Shown here one piece after another: positions 53,503-64,000 of a stretch of 64,000 nt of DNA. The notes under the pieces were generated by a model. That model did not search any database, was not told the origin of the DNA, and was given only the letters and a program-made list of their open reading frames with translations. A program made the position numbers and the translations under genes. This stretch comes from Leptodontidium sp. MPI-SDFR-AT-0119 (Eukaryota > Ascomycota > Leotiomycetes > Helotiales > Leptodontidiaceae). The stretch is from positions 310,001-374,000 of the forward strand of contig JAHLEZ010000024.1 in assembly GCA_020726505.1 (NCBI GenBank), in the 5' to 3' direction. Within the stretch, counting starts at the first letter, position 1. Each line of letters starts with the position of its first letter.

Positions 53503-53593
53503 TTGTTGCTAGCCGTTTTATAGTACTTGTCATTAGTCTCAGGTAGATATTTTAAGCGAGGTGGTCACTTTGACCATCAACATTCGAATGGGT
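53503..53593 (+). repeat. direct repeat copy 1 (RIP-mutated)
   Basis: Shares TATTTTAAGCGAGGTGGTCA and GACCATCAACAT with copy 2 at 54875-54964. Compared with copy 2 it shows C to T and G to A changes (TTGCTAGCC for TTGCCAGCC, TTTATAGTAC for TTTGTGGTGG), the direction expected from RIP. Confidence 0.8.
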
Positions 53594-54874
53594 TTAATCA
53601 CCACCTCTTTACTCGCAAGCCTTCTAAGCAAAGGCACACTCGATCTGGGAACCACGGCATTCCTGACTTATAGGTGTGGAGAACGGTTTACTAAGGCCGA
53701 TTACACGCAGACGAAGCCAGAGTAACACTGCGTGCGGTAAGCTAACCTGTGGAGCTTTGTACATTTGACTAGTATAATATTTGACAAAGCGCAAACCGTT
53801 GCCTAAAGTTAGAGAGAGGAAGATAAGTGCTAACTTGGATTAAGTTGCTTTAATTATAGAAGTTCCAATTATAAATAAACGATACATAAAGGGACAAAAC
53901 AAGTGTGTAACAAAGAGCACTAAAACTTAGCCCTACGATATGCCCATTCGAAACTTTGATACTAACGATATCGCGCAAGTCCTATAACGCCTGTTTTGTG
54001 AAGATTATAGGGAGTATAAGGAAAGAGCAAGTAGTAATGCTCTAGAAAACAACAAAACCCTTTAGTAGTATACTAGAGGGGCGAAAGCGCTATATGAAAG
54101 TACAGTAATAAGAAGAGACCATAGTTGCTACAGTGAGGATAAGTATCACTGTAGATACAATTGCCTAGGCTAGCGATATATAAGTTATTCCGGAGGCAAT
54201 ACCCTTGAGAGTATATATATCCTTGATTCTCGTCGTAGACCTTAGAGGAATATTTAGCGTCGCGAGGTATATCGGCAATAGTTGGCAGTCGGTATGCGTA
54301 GCGAATTTGAGACAATATTGAAATGTTCTAAATGTGATGTTTTGGAGCCGGGCATCGAAGGGATCGTCGGGGCTTGGGTTTAGTAGACTATATCGCAAGA
54401 GTCTTTAGGGTCCAATACTCTAGAACTGTCGAGGTTAGTGCGCGAAGTAGAATGACATATGTGGTAATATACAACTATCACCATCACACCTGTAAGCTTG
54501 TATGTCTTTGTTTGTAAAGTAAAAATATACAGAGTAAGTTCCGCGACAGCTGCTAATATGAAAATAATAATTGGCAAGGCGGTGAAGAGGCCTATATTGA
54601 CGGCTAAAAAGGAACGCATGTCGGCAGTAGAGTAGGGAGGGGATTAGGAAATGAAACTCATTGAGAGGGAACCACGAGAATATGACCAGATAAAAATTCT
54701 ACATTTGGCGAATACGGATCTACTTAAATCGCTGGCAATTATTTAAGGTACAGTAAACTAGAAAATCAGACTGGAAGGGGATGAGATGCTGGAACTATGA
54801 CAGCCAGGGTATGAAGAAATACGAGGCTTGTAGATGATAACTATTTGATAGTTAAGTGATTACGTACTAACGAA

Positions 54875-54964
54875 TTGTTGCCAGCCGTTTTGTGGTGGTT
54901 GTCACTGGTCTCATGTGGATATTTTAAGCGAGGTGGTCATCATGACCATCAACATCGAATGGGT
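54875..54964 (+). repeat. direct repeat copy 2 (less mutated)
   Basis: Same orientation as copy 1, 1.37 kb apart. It ends GACCATCAACATCGAATGGG, and a palindrome TGGTCATCATGACCA lies inside. The two could be the ends of one element, such as short LTRs. Confidence 0.8.
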
Positions 54965-55384
54965 ATCCTCAAAATCCCCATCGACATTGAAGGGTCGGGG
55001 GAATGAGGTGGTGAGGAGGAGCCCTGGTTGATTCCAGGGGCCAGTGCACCATGTTTCAAACCTGGGCCGCCCGTCGCCTCGGAACTTTTATTCCCGACTC
55101 GGGAGCAAATACAGTCAGGGGAAGCGGCGTTCAAGGCGAGGATGGGGGTGAATCGGATGCGTGGGGTAAAACACCACCAAAGAAAATGAAGAGGTTGTCA
55201 TCGAAAGCAGACATGAGTCGCAACGCCTTTATGAAAAGCAATTCATGTATTATACAATAAGTCACGCGTTTATTGGCATCCATGGTATCATTGTATCGTA
55301 CAGTTTTCCTCGCACCTTTTGCAGGAAAATGAAATGAAAAATTGCCAACAATACGCCGCACAATCCGAACTCCCAAGTCCTCGC

Positions 55385-58035
55385 CTATGCAATTGACTGT
55401 TCCTCCTTCCCTAGACGGCCGATTGCCGTGTTGAACGCCATGATCATCCCATCGTACATTATATCATGGTCGTGGAATGTGCCTGTGAAGATGTCCCCAT
55501 CTCTAATTGGAAAAAGAGTGGATCGGAGCTCGCGAGCCAGCGGTTTGAGGTTCTCGAACTTCGGTGCAAACTCCACGATGATGTTCTCGAATCGTTTTTT
55601 TCCCATATCCCCCACCTTATTCCGAGCAATTTCTGTATATATCCCAGTATACCAACCTCGCAGTATATTTGTCTTCGGTCTCACCACCTTGCTGGGTTTT
55701 TGCCTGCCCGTACCTTCGTAGCCATATCGAATGCACATCCATACTAAGACGTAGAAAAAAGACTCGAGGTCGTGCCGATATGTGTGACCTTTGCCTTCAA
55801 GAACCTCGATCGCCATGAACTGCATAGTGCCAGTTCGGTGACGAGCCCCACTCGGCATGCTGTCTAGCTCCTTTGCCAAGTCCAAGTCAATTAGTCTTCC
55901 TTTCGGGGCTTCTTTGGCAGGGACTTCGGTGATGATGATATTATTCTCGGAGATATCTCGATGAAGAATCTTTCCATCCTCGAGTAGCGACCTATGGCCT
56001 CGGATAGCATCGCGCAGCGCCTCTAAAAGCTCTCTGACCGACTGATATTCGTGGAGAGATCGTCCAGCTGGTGAAGTTACTAAGCAGTAGTGCACTCGGT
56101 TGCCGTACGTCTCACTTTCGCAGTCTGTCAGACTGTCGGCTCCGGCTTCTTGAATACTGTCGACATTTTTCCGCTGCCACTGATTCCGGCAGTCTGCCAG
56201 ACTGTCGACCACTGTTTCTTGAATGCTGTGAGCGCCGATTGCGTCCAGCTCGCTTTCTTTAATGCGCACATTTGTTCCGCTGGCATGACTACCGTTGGAT
56301 TTGGATCTCTTCAGTCTGCTACCCCTATCAAGTCTTTCATCTCTTTTTCTTTTCTGCCCAGAGGAAGAGGTTGTGGCGCTACTTGCACCGATTCCCAGGC
56401 CCATCAAGTGAGTCGCACCGCTCCCTGACCTTCCTCTGTGACTTGTTTTAGAGTACGCCCGACTGGATTCCGGACTACCGTCGACCCAAGACGCTTTGCT
56501 CGATAGCTTCCGTGGCGTTCCGAATTTCATGTCTCGTCGGAAATGTGAAATAGTGTCCGGGTCACCATCGATGGTAATTTGCTCATGATTGAACCACACA
56601 GCAATGCCCGTGACTCCCCTCTCCTTGGCCAACTTCAACAGTTCTCCCTCCCGTTGTCTTTTATCGGACGGCCAAGCGAACTTAACCACATACTCCCATT
56701 CTGTGGAGTCGCTTCTCCTTCCTCGATAACACGTTGTTCCCCGGCACACTATCGCTTTTGTCGAGGCGATTGGCTTGTCCTCCAAAGAGATCCTCACACC
56801 TCGTGTGACGATGTACTTGCCGTTGCCATCACGCTTGATGAACGTGTTCAAACCCAATTCTGCATCGGACATTATCGTATAGCCGGCAAGGACTTTGACA
56901 AATCGCTCCGGCTCTTTGTGAATATCGAACTTCTCAGAGTTGTACGGTCCAGATCTGTCGAATACCCAGAGCCGCATCACGCTTCCGCAGATCGTAAACC
57001 CAGGCACGAATCGCCGCTCCGGTTGACTTCCAAACACTTCGCGTGCATACCCTGCCAACTGCACCAGTGTTTTTGCAGATCGATCCTCATCAGGATTCTG
57101 TTTGTGTTCTCCAATGACAAGTACATTGGACCAGTCGTGCTCGTCGTCCGGTAAGGCAGCGTCGGCGGGAGTGAGGAAAATGTCGAGCTTGCGGTCAGCC
57201 TCCGAGCCCCTCAACACTTTGTTCGCTGATGTGTAGTATCTGCGGCGAAGTCCACTGAGAACAGTGTGCTGGAACTTCATGAACCACTCAAAAAATGGCC
57301 CTTGAATTGAGGGTTCTGGCCACCCACTCCAGCGACCCTCTATATACTGGGCTCTTGCCTCTTCGTAGATATCCCTCGCGTTGTTCGTCCAGGACTTCCT
57401 TTCGAAGTATCGTTCGTAGAAGCCGCCGACATCGTAGTAGACGCGCCCGGTAAGTTCCTCGAGTATTCGCTGATCAACTTCATCGTGTGTCTGTTCAATC
57501 CCCCTCTGAGAAGCCGAGCTGGATCGTAGTGGTGTGTCGAAGACGGCTTTCTCGAAGGTAGTCGGAGGCGTGATGGGATTTGTTCGCGCGACTAATTCAA
57601 ACACGGCATGCCAAATATCCGCATCATTCCAGGTCGGTGCATCAGGTTCATTCCTGACAATCTGTTCTACTAGAGGGATAGCTGGTGCAATGTCCAACTG
57701 GTTCGCATCCACGCGGCTGTATAACAGACCAAGGTCACCAGAGAGGGTTCTCTCAGCTATTCGTGAAGGAAGGATACGAGCTGCCGGTTCGATCTGTAGA
57801 GCTTGGATAAGGTCGAGAACCAAGTTTTTGACATCTATGTATGTTAAAAGGCTTCAGCCATAAGAAGCTGAACCATACCTGCAGTGGCAGCAGTTGAAAA
57901 TACAATTTGCACACCATCGGACGACGAGGGCACAGCAAGCTCTGAACGTGTCGATTCAAATCGGCGACGGAAAGTGGCTAGCCGTTCATTGATCGGGTTA
58001 CACCTTATTTTATCAAGTTCGGAGGCTGTGGCCAT
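55385..58035 (-). CDS. FunK1-type protein kinase
   Basis: Fungal kinase of the FunK1 family. Exons 58035-57879 and 57834-55385 give 868 residues. The N-terminal region contains the FunK1 core domain (GEHKQNPDEDRSAKTLVQLAGYAREVFGSQPERRFVPGF.., then VCRGTTCYRGRR). The kinase half has ILHRDISENNIIIT (HRD and the N of the catalytic loop), LIDLDLAKEL in place of DFG, and HRTGTMQFMAIEVL (RTGT..FMA, family signature), followed by HDLESFFYVLVW. A Ser/Arg-rich insert at about residues 480-620 holds an internal repeat (SIQETVVDSLADC, then VDSIQEAGADSLTDC). Catalytic residues look complete. FunK1 kinases are expanded in many fungi and their targets are unknown. Confidence 0.9.
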
Positions 58036-58549
58036 GATCGTAGGTTGAAAAGAACGTGAATGGGGCATTAAGGACCTCTGAATGCGAGGATGCAAGTTAC
58101 CGCGACTTCGGTTCGGCTTACCTCAGGCACTCAGGCCAGTTAGTTGAGGTCCGCATGTGACTTACCGATTAGGTATAGTCAATCAGTGTTATGCCTTAGA
58201 CTCGAAAACAAAAACATCATTGCCTATTTCTTCTCGGGAATATGTGTCGAACCACACCACCTCTTCCATTCAATCATTGGTCTTTTATCTCCCTTGACCC
58301 AGTCCTCTCTCCGCGGCGGAATTTGGATTTGGGGTGCCCTTCGCTGCCCCCTCTCTCCTTCTAGGGAATCGTTTGTTATTCTATGACAGGTCCCTGGCCA
58401 TTGACAACAACTTCCATGTACAAAGAAAGCCTGTACCTCGAGTTCTCGACTATCAGAACCCTATCTCGGGCTGCAGAATAAGCACACCTTCCTTCTCCAA
58501 ATTTCGACAATCAAATTTTCAGTCGAACGAAGCAAGCGCACATGACACA
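58036..58549. promoter_or_regulatory. divergent promoter FunK1 / APH-like
   Basis: 514 bp between start codons transcribed away from each other. No cluster motif array is seen. The in-frame extension at 58334-58549 lacks domain character and probably is 5' leader. Confidence 0.4.
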
Positions 58550-60013
58550 ATGGATTGGGACGAGCGTGCCGAAATCGAGAACAGGGCAGCGTCCTTTATA
58601 TGGATGGACCAATTCATAAAATTTCGTGGAGAACGGCTGACAGATTGGGTGTCGACCTTCCACAAGGACAACTTGCCTTGCAGGCTTGCCAATGATAAAG
58701 TATCCGACGATCTTCGTGGCTCGTTTAACTGGACTTGTAAAGTGCTCTTTACCGACGGGGAGCAGTGGATGGTGCGGTTCCCTAGAGGTGGGAAGGTCAA
58801 GAATGCCGATGAGAAAGTAGAGATCGAAGTGGCTACAATGAATATCATCCATCAGCAGACTGATATTCCCGTCCCTGAAGTCAAAGCTTGGGGGTTAGCT
58901 GCTAATAATAAGCTTGGGCTGGGCCCGTTTATTATAACCTCCTTTATTGAAGGCGTGAGCTTGGGTGATATTCTTCAAGACCCCGAGAGCCCCGATGCTA
59001 GACTTATACGAGGAGATATTAGCGAAGGAGATATTGAGACCATCTACCGGCAGATTGCTCATTTTATGTTGCAACTCTCAAAGCTCAACTTTTCCAAGAT
59101 TGGTAGCTTGTCCCGAGCGTCCCAGAAGGGCAACGGTAGTCACGCCGCGACGATACATTCGCGACCTATGACATGGAAGGCACATGAAATCCTTAATGTT
59201 GGGGGAGTCGATGTTTTCTGTACGTTCAACACTTTGATTTCTCCTTACCTAGCTTAATTCTGATATCCCTATTCAATGCCAGGTGCCCCAACTACGACAT
59301 TCTCGTCAACTACCGACTATTTCACCTATGTAGCTGGCCAAGACTGGCGACATCTCCACGAGCAGCTAAATTCAGTCGACGATGAGGACGACGCAAGGGA
59401 GAAGTATATCTACTGGAGCGTCTTCAGGGCCTTAATCTCTCATTTTATTTCTACAAAGTATGACGAGGGGCCATTCAAGCTCATCTGCGACGATTTCGGG
59501 CCAGCAAACATGATCGTCAATAACGCGCAGGACCTCAAGATCATCGCAGTAATTGACTGGGAGTGGTCATATGTTGGACCTCACCAACTATTCTGGTCCC
59601 CGCCGAGATGGCTTTTGATAGAAACACCCAACAATTGGAGCATCACCGACGAGAGTCTTACTAGGTACAACAGGTACTTGGAGATGTTTATGCGAATATT
59701 AGAAGAAGAGGAGGGGAAGATGCTAGGGGACAGTATGCTTGAAGAAGAGAGGCCCTCGACACTGATGAGACGATGCAAGACAGAGGGTTGGATGTGGTTT
59801 CACCACATCATTTGGGAAGGCTTCAACGGCCCCACTAATGTCCCTTTCGAACAGCTCCGAGCCGCGGCCCCTGACTTTGACAAACTTGTTGCCGCGGTCC
59901 CGAAGAAAGAGGTTGATGCCTTCGTCAAGATGAAGATGCAACACTTGGTTGAGTACAAGGTGCTGGTAGCCGAGAAAAAGAAGTGGTACGAAGGGCTGAA
60001 AGCCGGGGGCTAG
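58550..60013 (+). CDS. aminoglycoside phosphotransferase (APH) family protein
   Basis: Kinase-like small-molecule or protein kinase of the APH family (the fungal form). Exons 58550-59219 and 59283-60013 give 466 residues. N-lobe: CKVLFTDGEQWMVRFPRGGK with the Lys-binding region, EVATMNIIHQQTDIPVPEVKAWG. C-lobe: LICDDFGPANMIVNN replaces the HxDxxxxN catalytic loop (here CDDFGPAN), and VIDWEWSYVGP replaces DFG. The end is Lys/Glu-rich and probably coiled. Fungal members are poorly characterised and usually not linked to antibiotic resistance. Confidence 0.85.
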
Positions 60014-60244
60014 GATTTAAAGACTCTTTAGTGAGACTTGAGAGATATGGTATTCCTACCTGTACTGCCGCAACATTTGATGTATTATGTGGACGCCAAG
60101 CTCTATAGTATCATTAAGCTAGACGGATGATTTTACCCTCTATAACCAGGAGTCTGGGGCAAGTGGGGCGGTCCAATCAAGTAAAAGGCACCCGAGAGTC
60201 CGAAACCTTGAGTAGAGGACGTGAGGCCGTGACTTTGTTAAATT

Positions 60245-60739
60245 TCAGTACTTATGTACTCTATATATCGGTAAAGAATGGACCGTGAATGCATCCATCA
60301 AGTGTGACAGATGATAAATTAGAATGTAACAGATACACAATTTATCTCCAAGCTCCTTAACAGGGTTCAAGAGTGAGTCAAGGAACCCATTTGACAACAA
60401 TCCAAAACCTCCAACAACCCAGATAGCAATGGCCAAGATGGCATTGTAGCAAGTCGGGGGCGGATAATAGATCGCAGACGTCCATGGATTAAGAGCCCGA
60501 GCTTCCGCCCTGTTAAGGAGTCAGTATGTGAATCGTAAATCTCGTTACACTATCAAATCACATACCTCTTTCTCTTTTTTCTCCTTTGCCTCCTGATTCT
60601 CCTTTCTCTTCCGCTGGGACGACCTGCCCGTCTCCTGTATGAGGGCGGCCATCTCCGGGTTATCAATGATATTATTGGTAACTTCGCCCTTAGCCTCCCG
60701 ATCCCGCTGTTCCTTCGACTTGGACGGGTCGTCGGCCAT
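60245..60739 (-). CDS. small acidic/basic protein with a membrane helix, frame uncertain
   Basis: A first exon starting at 60739 gives MADDPSKSKEQRDREAKGEV, then NPEMAALIQETG and a charged region ending KEKKEKE at a strong donor (GTATGTG, about 60565). After the acceptor TTAACAG (about 60511) the frame ALNPWTSAIYYPPPTCYNAILAIAIWVVGGFGLLSNGFLDSL gives a membrane helix, but joining the two exons leaves the frames shifted by one. A run of six A in KEKK may be miscounted. With the frame restored the protein would be about 140 residues. No family is recognised. Confidence 0.45.
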
Positions 60740-61846
60740 ATTGTTGCAAGTGGGCTAGTCTTTGTGTCGTTAAAAGGATTCTCGGTGAAGAAATTTCAAG
60801 TGTGATGGGAATTGGGATAAGATGTGTGTATTACAGAGACTTCTTAAGGCAGAAGAGTCAAGTTGAGCAGTCGGATTTAGTTTTAAATAAGTAGATGCGA
60901 TGTATACGCCCTGTTGATGTGAACTGATCTGTGAGACTCCCACTTGTGCCTCACTTGTGGCAGGCAACTCGAGTCATTGGGCCCTGGCAATTTAGGCGTG
61001 CCACCAACCTGCGCCCAAGTCCTGATTTGTGCAAGGATTCCTTATCTTTACCCCACCTGTTCCGCAGAATCCACAAGCTTTGTCTCGGACCTTATGAGCA
61101 CCAACTGGTATGTGCAGCGCTTTGTCGTCTCCTCGAGGAAACCTCTGGCAAACAGCTGTCCTGTGCTCTCGCCTTGATACGGAGCGGGCCGATAAGCCCC
61201 AGCAGTGTTATGACCAGTTGGGAACTTGTGTGGGGTCAAACCTTCATGCGCTACACAATACGAAACTGGGCATTTCAATCTCTGTCTTCGATAACTCACG
61301 CATGGAATGACTCACCAATGTGATTTGTTGTTGAGGAGCGTAACGAACTAAAAGCGCATCACAGAATTGGTTCAATTCATCAGTGGCTCGTCCGTTGACG
61401 TGGAGCGGCTCGGAACAAATCGAGTCTGCAACATTGGGCATTTTGCATGTGCTCTAGCCTGTTCTGCGAAGTGTTCACCAGGAGAGGCTGACGTGTTCGG
61501 GACGGAACGTGGCGCTGGAGGATCAAGAGCGCCGATGTGCAGGAAAGGCGAAAATGAGGTGTTCGATGGTGACAAGGTTGGTGGGGGCCAGCATGACACC
61601 CACACTTTCGCCTTTCCTGCACGTCAACCCTTCCCCATCAAGTCATCCAGCCCTGCCGCTTTGCTTGGCAATTAGTGTTGCTCATTCACCAATCATTTAG
61701 GCAAGGCATCTTGCTTGGCTGGTTCCCTTGGCAGATGCAGTTACGGAAGGTCCTCACCTTCGCCTTTCCTGCACTTCCTCCTTATTTTCGCTCTTCCAAA
61801 AACCTTCGCCCTTCAATTCGCCTCGGCTTGCCGACAGCATTTTGAT
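60740..61846. other. gap with a GTGCAGGAAAGGCGAAA inverted repeat
   Basis: 1.1 kb, no supported gene. An inverted repeat, GTGCAGGAAAGGCGAAA at 61537-61553 and its reverse complement at 61606-61622, encloses 52 bp. A third copy of the reverse-complement motif lies at 61759-61774. ORFs in several frames (61367-61700) come from this repeat region and lack domain character. Confidence 0.5.
61537..61622. repeat. 17-bp perfect inverted repeat
   Basis: Arms GTGCAGGAAAGGCGAAA and TTTCGCCTTTCCTGCAC with a 52-bp centre. A further single arm at 61759-61774 (TTCGCCTTTCCTGCAC). Possible small MITE or regulatory hairpin. Confidence 0.8.
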
Positions 61847-63615
61847 ATGCCCAGCATCAGGTTCCTCGCATCACTGCCAAACGAAGATGGCCTGTATGCC
61901 GCGTTGGAAAAGATGGAGGCTGCAGATGCGGCTTCTATCACTATCCTCCGGAAACGAAGTCAATACGAGCCGCTGCGCAGAATTATTTCGGGACTGTGGT
62001 TTGCAGTTCTCTATCGAGCAGTCGAACGCCATACTGGCTGCGACAAAGCAACACGCAAGGACTCGCGATGTCGTGCTATTCGCAACCTTGCGGCTTGCCT
62101 ACGTGCTGGAAATGAGATATCCGGTCATAACAATAATATCAGCAAGACTGTTTCGAAACGTATGAGATCGGGACTAGCTTCGTGGAGTACGATTTCACAG
62201 GAACCTGGTCTCCTGGCCATCGTCAATTTCTCGAATCCCCCTTCCAAGGAAGACCTTCACGACCTCAAATTCGTTTTAGAGGACAATGATTTGTGCTACT
62301 CCACAAATTGTTATCGAGCGGTTATCCAGAGGATATTAAGATTTATTGACAAAACTTTAAGAAGAACGGAGAGCTTATTCCGTTACCTAGAAATTGCGTT
62401 ACAGGATATCATCGACCTGGTCGACTGCGAAACACATCCCCGGGAAGGTGATGTCGAAGACGCTGCCACAAGCCTGCTATCTCAACATTCTCGGAGTCAA
62501 GGTCAATTGACAGGCACGAATACCCCTATCGGGTTTGACCCATCTTGCAACCGCTATAGCGTATCGCTCGAAGCAACATTTAACAAGAGCACGCATCCGC
62601 GGTACACAGTGCAGTACGATTCACCAATCTTCATCTGCGTACAATCGGGGGATATTCACGGCGTCCGAGCATTGTTTCAGCATGGCATGGCATCGATTTA
62701 CGACGTTGATCCATATAATCTTGGACTACTTTATGTAAGGAGCACTCAACCAATCTGAGCCTCAACTGATATACCTGTGTAGTACGCAAGTTATTATTGC
62801 TGGAGATGTTATGGAGCAGCAAAGGCAATACAAATGTGTAAGATGCTGATTCAGATTGGGGTGGATATGAATATGACGGACGAAATTGGGAAGTGAGATA
62901 TCACAACCTGGATGTTTCTATGTGGCTGCTGATTTGGTATACCAGTGCTCCTATACATACGATGACTGACTCTGCTGTGGTGGAGAGATGCGGAGACCTA
63001 AAGTCAGCAGCTCTTACTGATGTGGGACTTCTCTGCAACATGACTAGCCAAGAGCTAGTCAAAGAACATCAATCCAGCTACAAGCTTACAACACTTCATA
63101 AGACTCTTCTTGGTCTCAATCCAGAAAATTCCAGCTTGCGAGAACACCTTCAGTCCTTACAGAGACTCGGGTCGCTTGCAGAATTGATCGACAAACCGGA
63201 TGCACGCGGTCGAAGTGCTCTTGCATGGGCCGTCGAATACGGCATGGCTGATGCAGTTCGAACACTGTTGAGCTTTGGCGCCAACGCCTGTCAGTATAGA
63301 AGGTCTTCTCAAAGTCAATTTCCGCTGTTACATCTTGTCATCGCTGGGCCGCCGCCTCCTCTGAAATCAGGCTTTCTTGAGGTGGTGAAGATCTTACTGG
63401 CCACAAGCGTCGATATTAATGCAAGGGATGATGAGGGTTGGTCAGCTTGGCATGTAGCGGCATCTTGGAGATCTTATGATATCCTACGTGAGATTATGCG
63501 TACCCAAGGCACTTGTGTGGAATTGGATGCACAGACAAACGACGGTGCATCAGCACATGATCTGTCGCAAGACGAGGATTTCTATAGGAAGCTTATGCCG
63601 GGTTGGTGTGGGTGA
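61847..63615 (+). CDS. ankyrin-repeat protein
   Basis: Exons 61847-62734, 62783-62892 and 62946-63615, joined at phases 0 and 2, give 555 residues. A helical N-terminal half ends in SPIFICVQSGDIHGVRALFQHGMASIYDVDPYNLGLLYYASYYCW, the family motif for ankyrin-type proteins of fungi (GDI..VR.LF..G.AS..DVDP). Ankyrin repeats follow: RSALAWAVEYGMADAVRTLLSFGAN, FPLLHLVIAGPP..GFLEVVKILLATSVDINARDDEGWSAWHVAASW. The N-terminal 100 residues are uncertain, because another frame there also looks coding. Such proteins are common in accessory fungal regions and may act in protein-protein contacts. It is not linked to the cluster. Confidence 0.75.
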
Positions 63616-63618
63616 GTG

Positions 63619-64000
63619 CTAGCCTTGCATTTCCATGTTGTATTGTCCCACCGATTGCCTTAATTTGTAAAGACTGCAGTCAATGCCCCCATGTGTGAAA
63701 GAATCAATGATCCGCGCCATTTGTTCGGACTCATTCAAAATATAGCCCGGCTTCAAAGAAGAACCTCTTATCAAAGGACTTGATCGCTCGCCGTCCAACT
63801 CATATAAATTGTGATCATGACACCCAACAAGAGCTACGTAGTGATACTTGATATCATCAGGTATCTCTGTCTCGCCCGACTCCACCGCTGATTGATACTC
63901 AACTTCGAGCTCCGTCGACTCTTCAAGAAACGTTGTAATTCCCTTATCTGATCGGATAGCATTGTAAAGAATGGAGTTGTGCCCTTGTACAGGTTCCGTC
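63619..64000 (-). CDS. ubiquitin C-terminal hydrolase (UCH, peptidase C12) C-terminus, partial
   Basis: The frame is open at the window end and stops at 63619. YHYVALVGCHDHNLYELDGERSSP contains the late part of the UCH fold: the catalytic His (in YHYVALV) and the Asp of ELDG. GHNSILYNAIRSDKG and the charged spacer before it match the crossover region of this family. The catalytic Cys should lie upstream, outside the window. Ends VGQYNMEMQG. Likely removes small adducts from ubiquitin. Confidence 0.75.
   Translation of the reverse strand, partial: TEPVQGHNSILYNAIRSDKGITTFLEESTELEVEYQSAVESGETEIPDDIKYHYVALVGCHDHNLYELDGERSSPLIRGSSLKPGYILNESEQMARIIDSFTHGGIDCSLYKLRQSVGQYNMEMQG

Larger units (their letters stand above)
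51799..55384. other. AT-rich RIP-like block
   Basis: 3.6 kb rich in TA and poor in CA/CG, without a supported gene. It carries a diverged 91-bp direct repeat (53503-53593 and 54875-54964). It looks like transposable-element sequence degraded by repeat-induced point mutation, but no element family can be recognised. Hydrophobic ORFs at 54073-54619 on the minus strand are low-complexity and not supported. The last 400 bp are less AT-rich and hold the FunK1 3' flank. Confidence 0.65.

Noticed and set aside
54073..54619. Hydrophobic minus-strand ORFs as membrane proteins
   Set aside because: They lie in AT-rich RIP-like DNA, where TTA/ATA/TAT codons create false hydrophobic frames.
56579..57154. 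191-aa plus-strand ORF
   Set aside because: Antisense shadow of the FunK1 gene.
61367..61700. Several 60-100-aa ORFs on both strands
   Set aside because: They overlap each other in different frames across an inverted-repeat region; none shows a domain.
1..64000. tRNA or rRNA genes
   Set aside because: I looked for T-arm-like GGTTCGA-type boxes; isolated matches (about 15449, 30030) lack a matching A box or cloverleaf.

Overview
The window looks like a filamentous ascomycete (Pezizomycotina) chromosome. Most genes carry several 45-80 nt introns with GT..AG ends and CTGAC/CTAAC branch sites. The regulators combine C2H2 fingers with a fungal-specific transcription factor domain. A 3.6 kb AT-rich, gene-poor block looks mutated by RIP, and kinase-like, ankyrin and APH genes surround it. 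I cannot place the species.

Region 1 (about 0.6-47.2 kb) is one long catabolic cluster of 20 genes: two closely related C2H2 regulators (619-3277 and 19426-22121), two FAD aromatic hydroxylases, two BBE-type FAD oxidases, two dienelactone-hydrolase proteins, two short-chain dehydrogenases, two cytochromes P450, two SnoaL-like proteins, a CocE/NonD hydrolase, a vanillyl-alcohol-oxidase-type enzyme, a stilbene-cleaving carotenoid-oxygenase-family enzyme, an aldehyde dehydrogenase, an MDR oxidoreductase, an intradiol (hydroxyquinol-type) dioxygenase and a maleylacetate reductase. The inferred logic is alkene or side-chain cleavage of a stilbene or phenylpropanoid phenol to aldehydes, aldehyde oxidation, ring hydroxylation (probably oxidative decarboxylation) to hydroxyquinol, intradiol cleavage to maleylacetate, and reduction to 3-oxoadipate. 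Almost every enzyme class is present twice, and eight gene pairs are divergent with a shared promoter. The 3' end of a TPP-dependent enzyme lies at the left edge.

The intergenic parts of region 1 are filled with a G-rich motif, GTGGG(G/T), often as GGTGGGT or GGGTGGG and sometimes in tandem arrays. The recognition helices of the two C2H2 regulators (Arg-His-Arg and Arg-Val-Arg at positions -1, 3, 6) predict GTG-GGG. I therefore propose that the cluster is a regulon wired by its own two regulators. Two genes show apparent single-base frame breaks: maleylacetate reductase (strong case) and the CocE-type hydrolase.

Region 2 (47.2-55.4 kb) is repeat-rich and decaying. It holds a tandem duplication over the last exon of the second hydroxylase gene, an LTR-like stretch, a kinase-like gene, a lectin/discoidin pseudogene with stop codons where glutamine is expected, a small MADS-box-like gene, and an AT-rich RIP-like block with a 91 bp direct repeat.

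Region 3 (55.4-64 kb) holds a FunK1-type kinase, an aminoglycoside-phosphotransferase-like protein, a small membrane protein, an ankyrin-repeat protein and the C-terminal end of a UCH-type deubiquitinase. None has an obvious link to the cluster.
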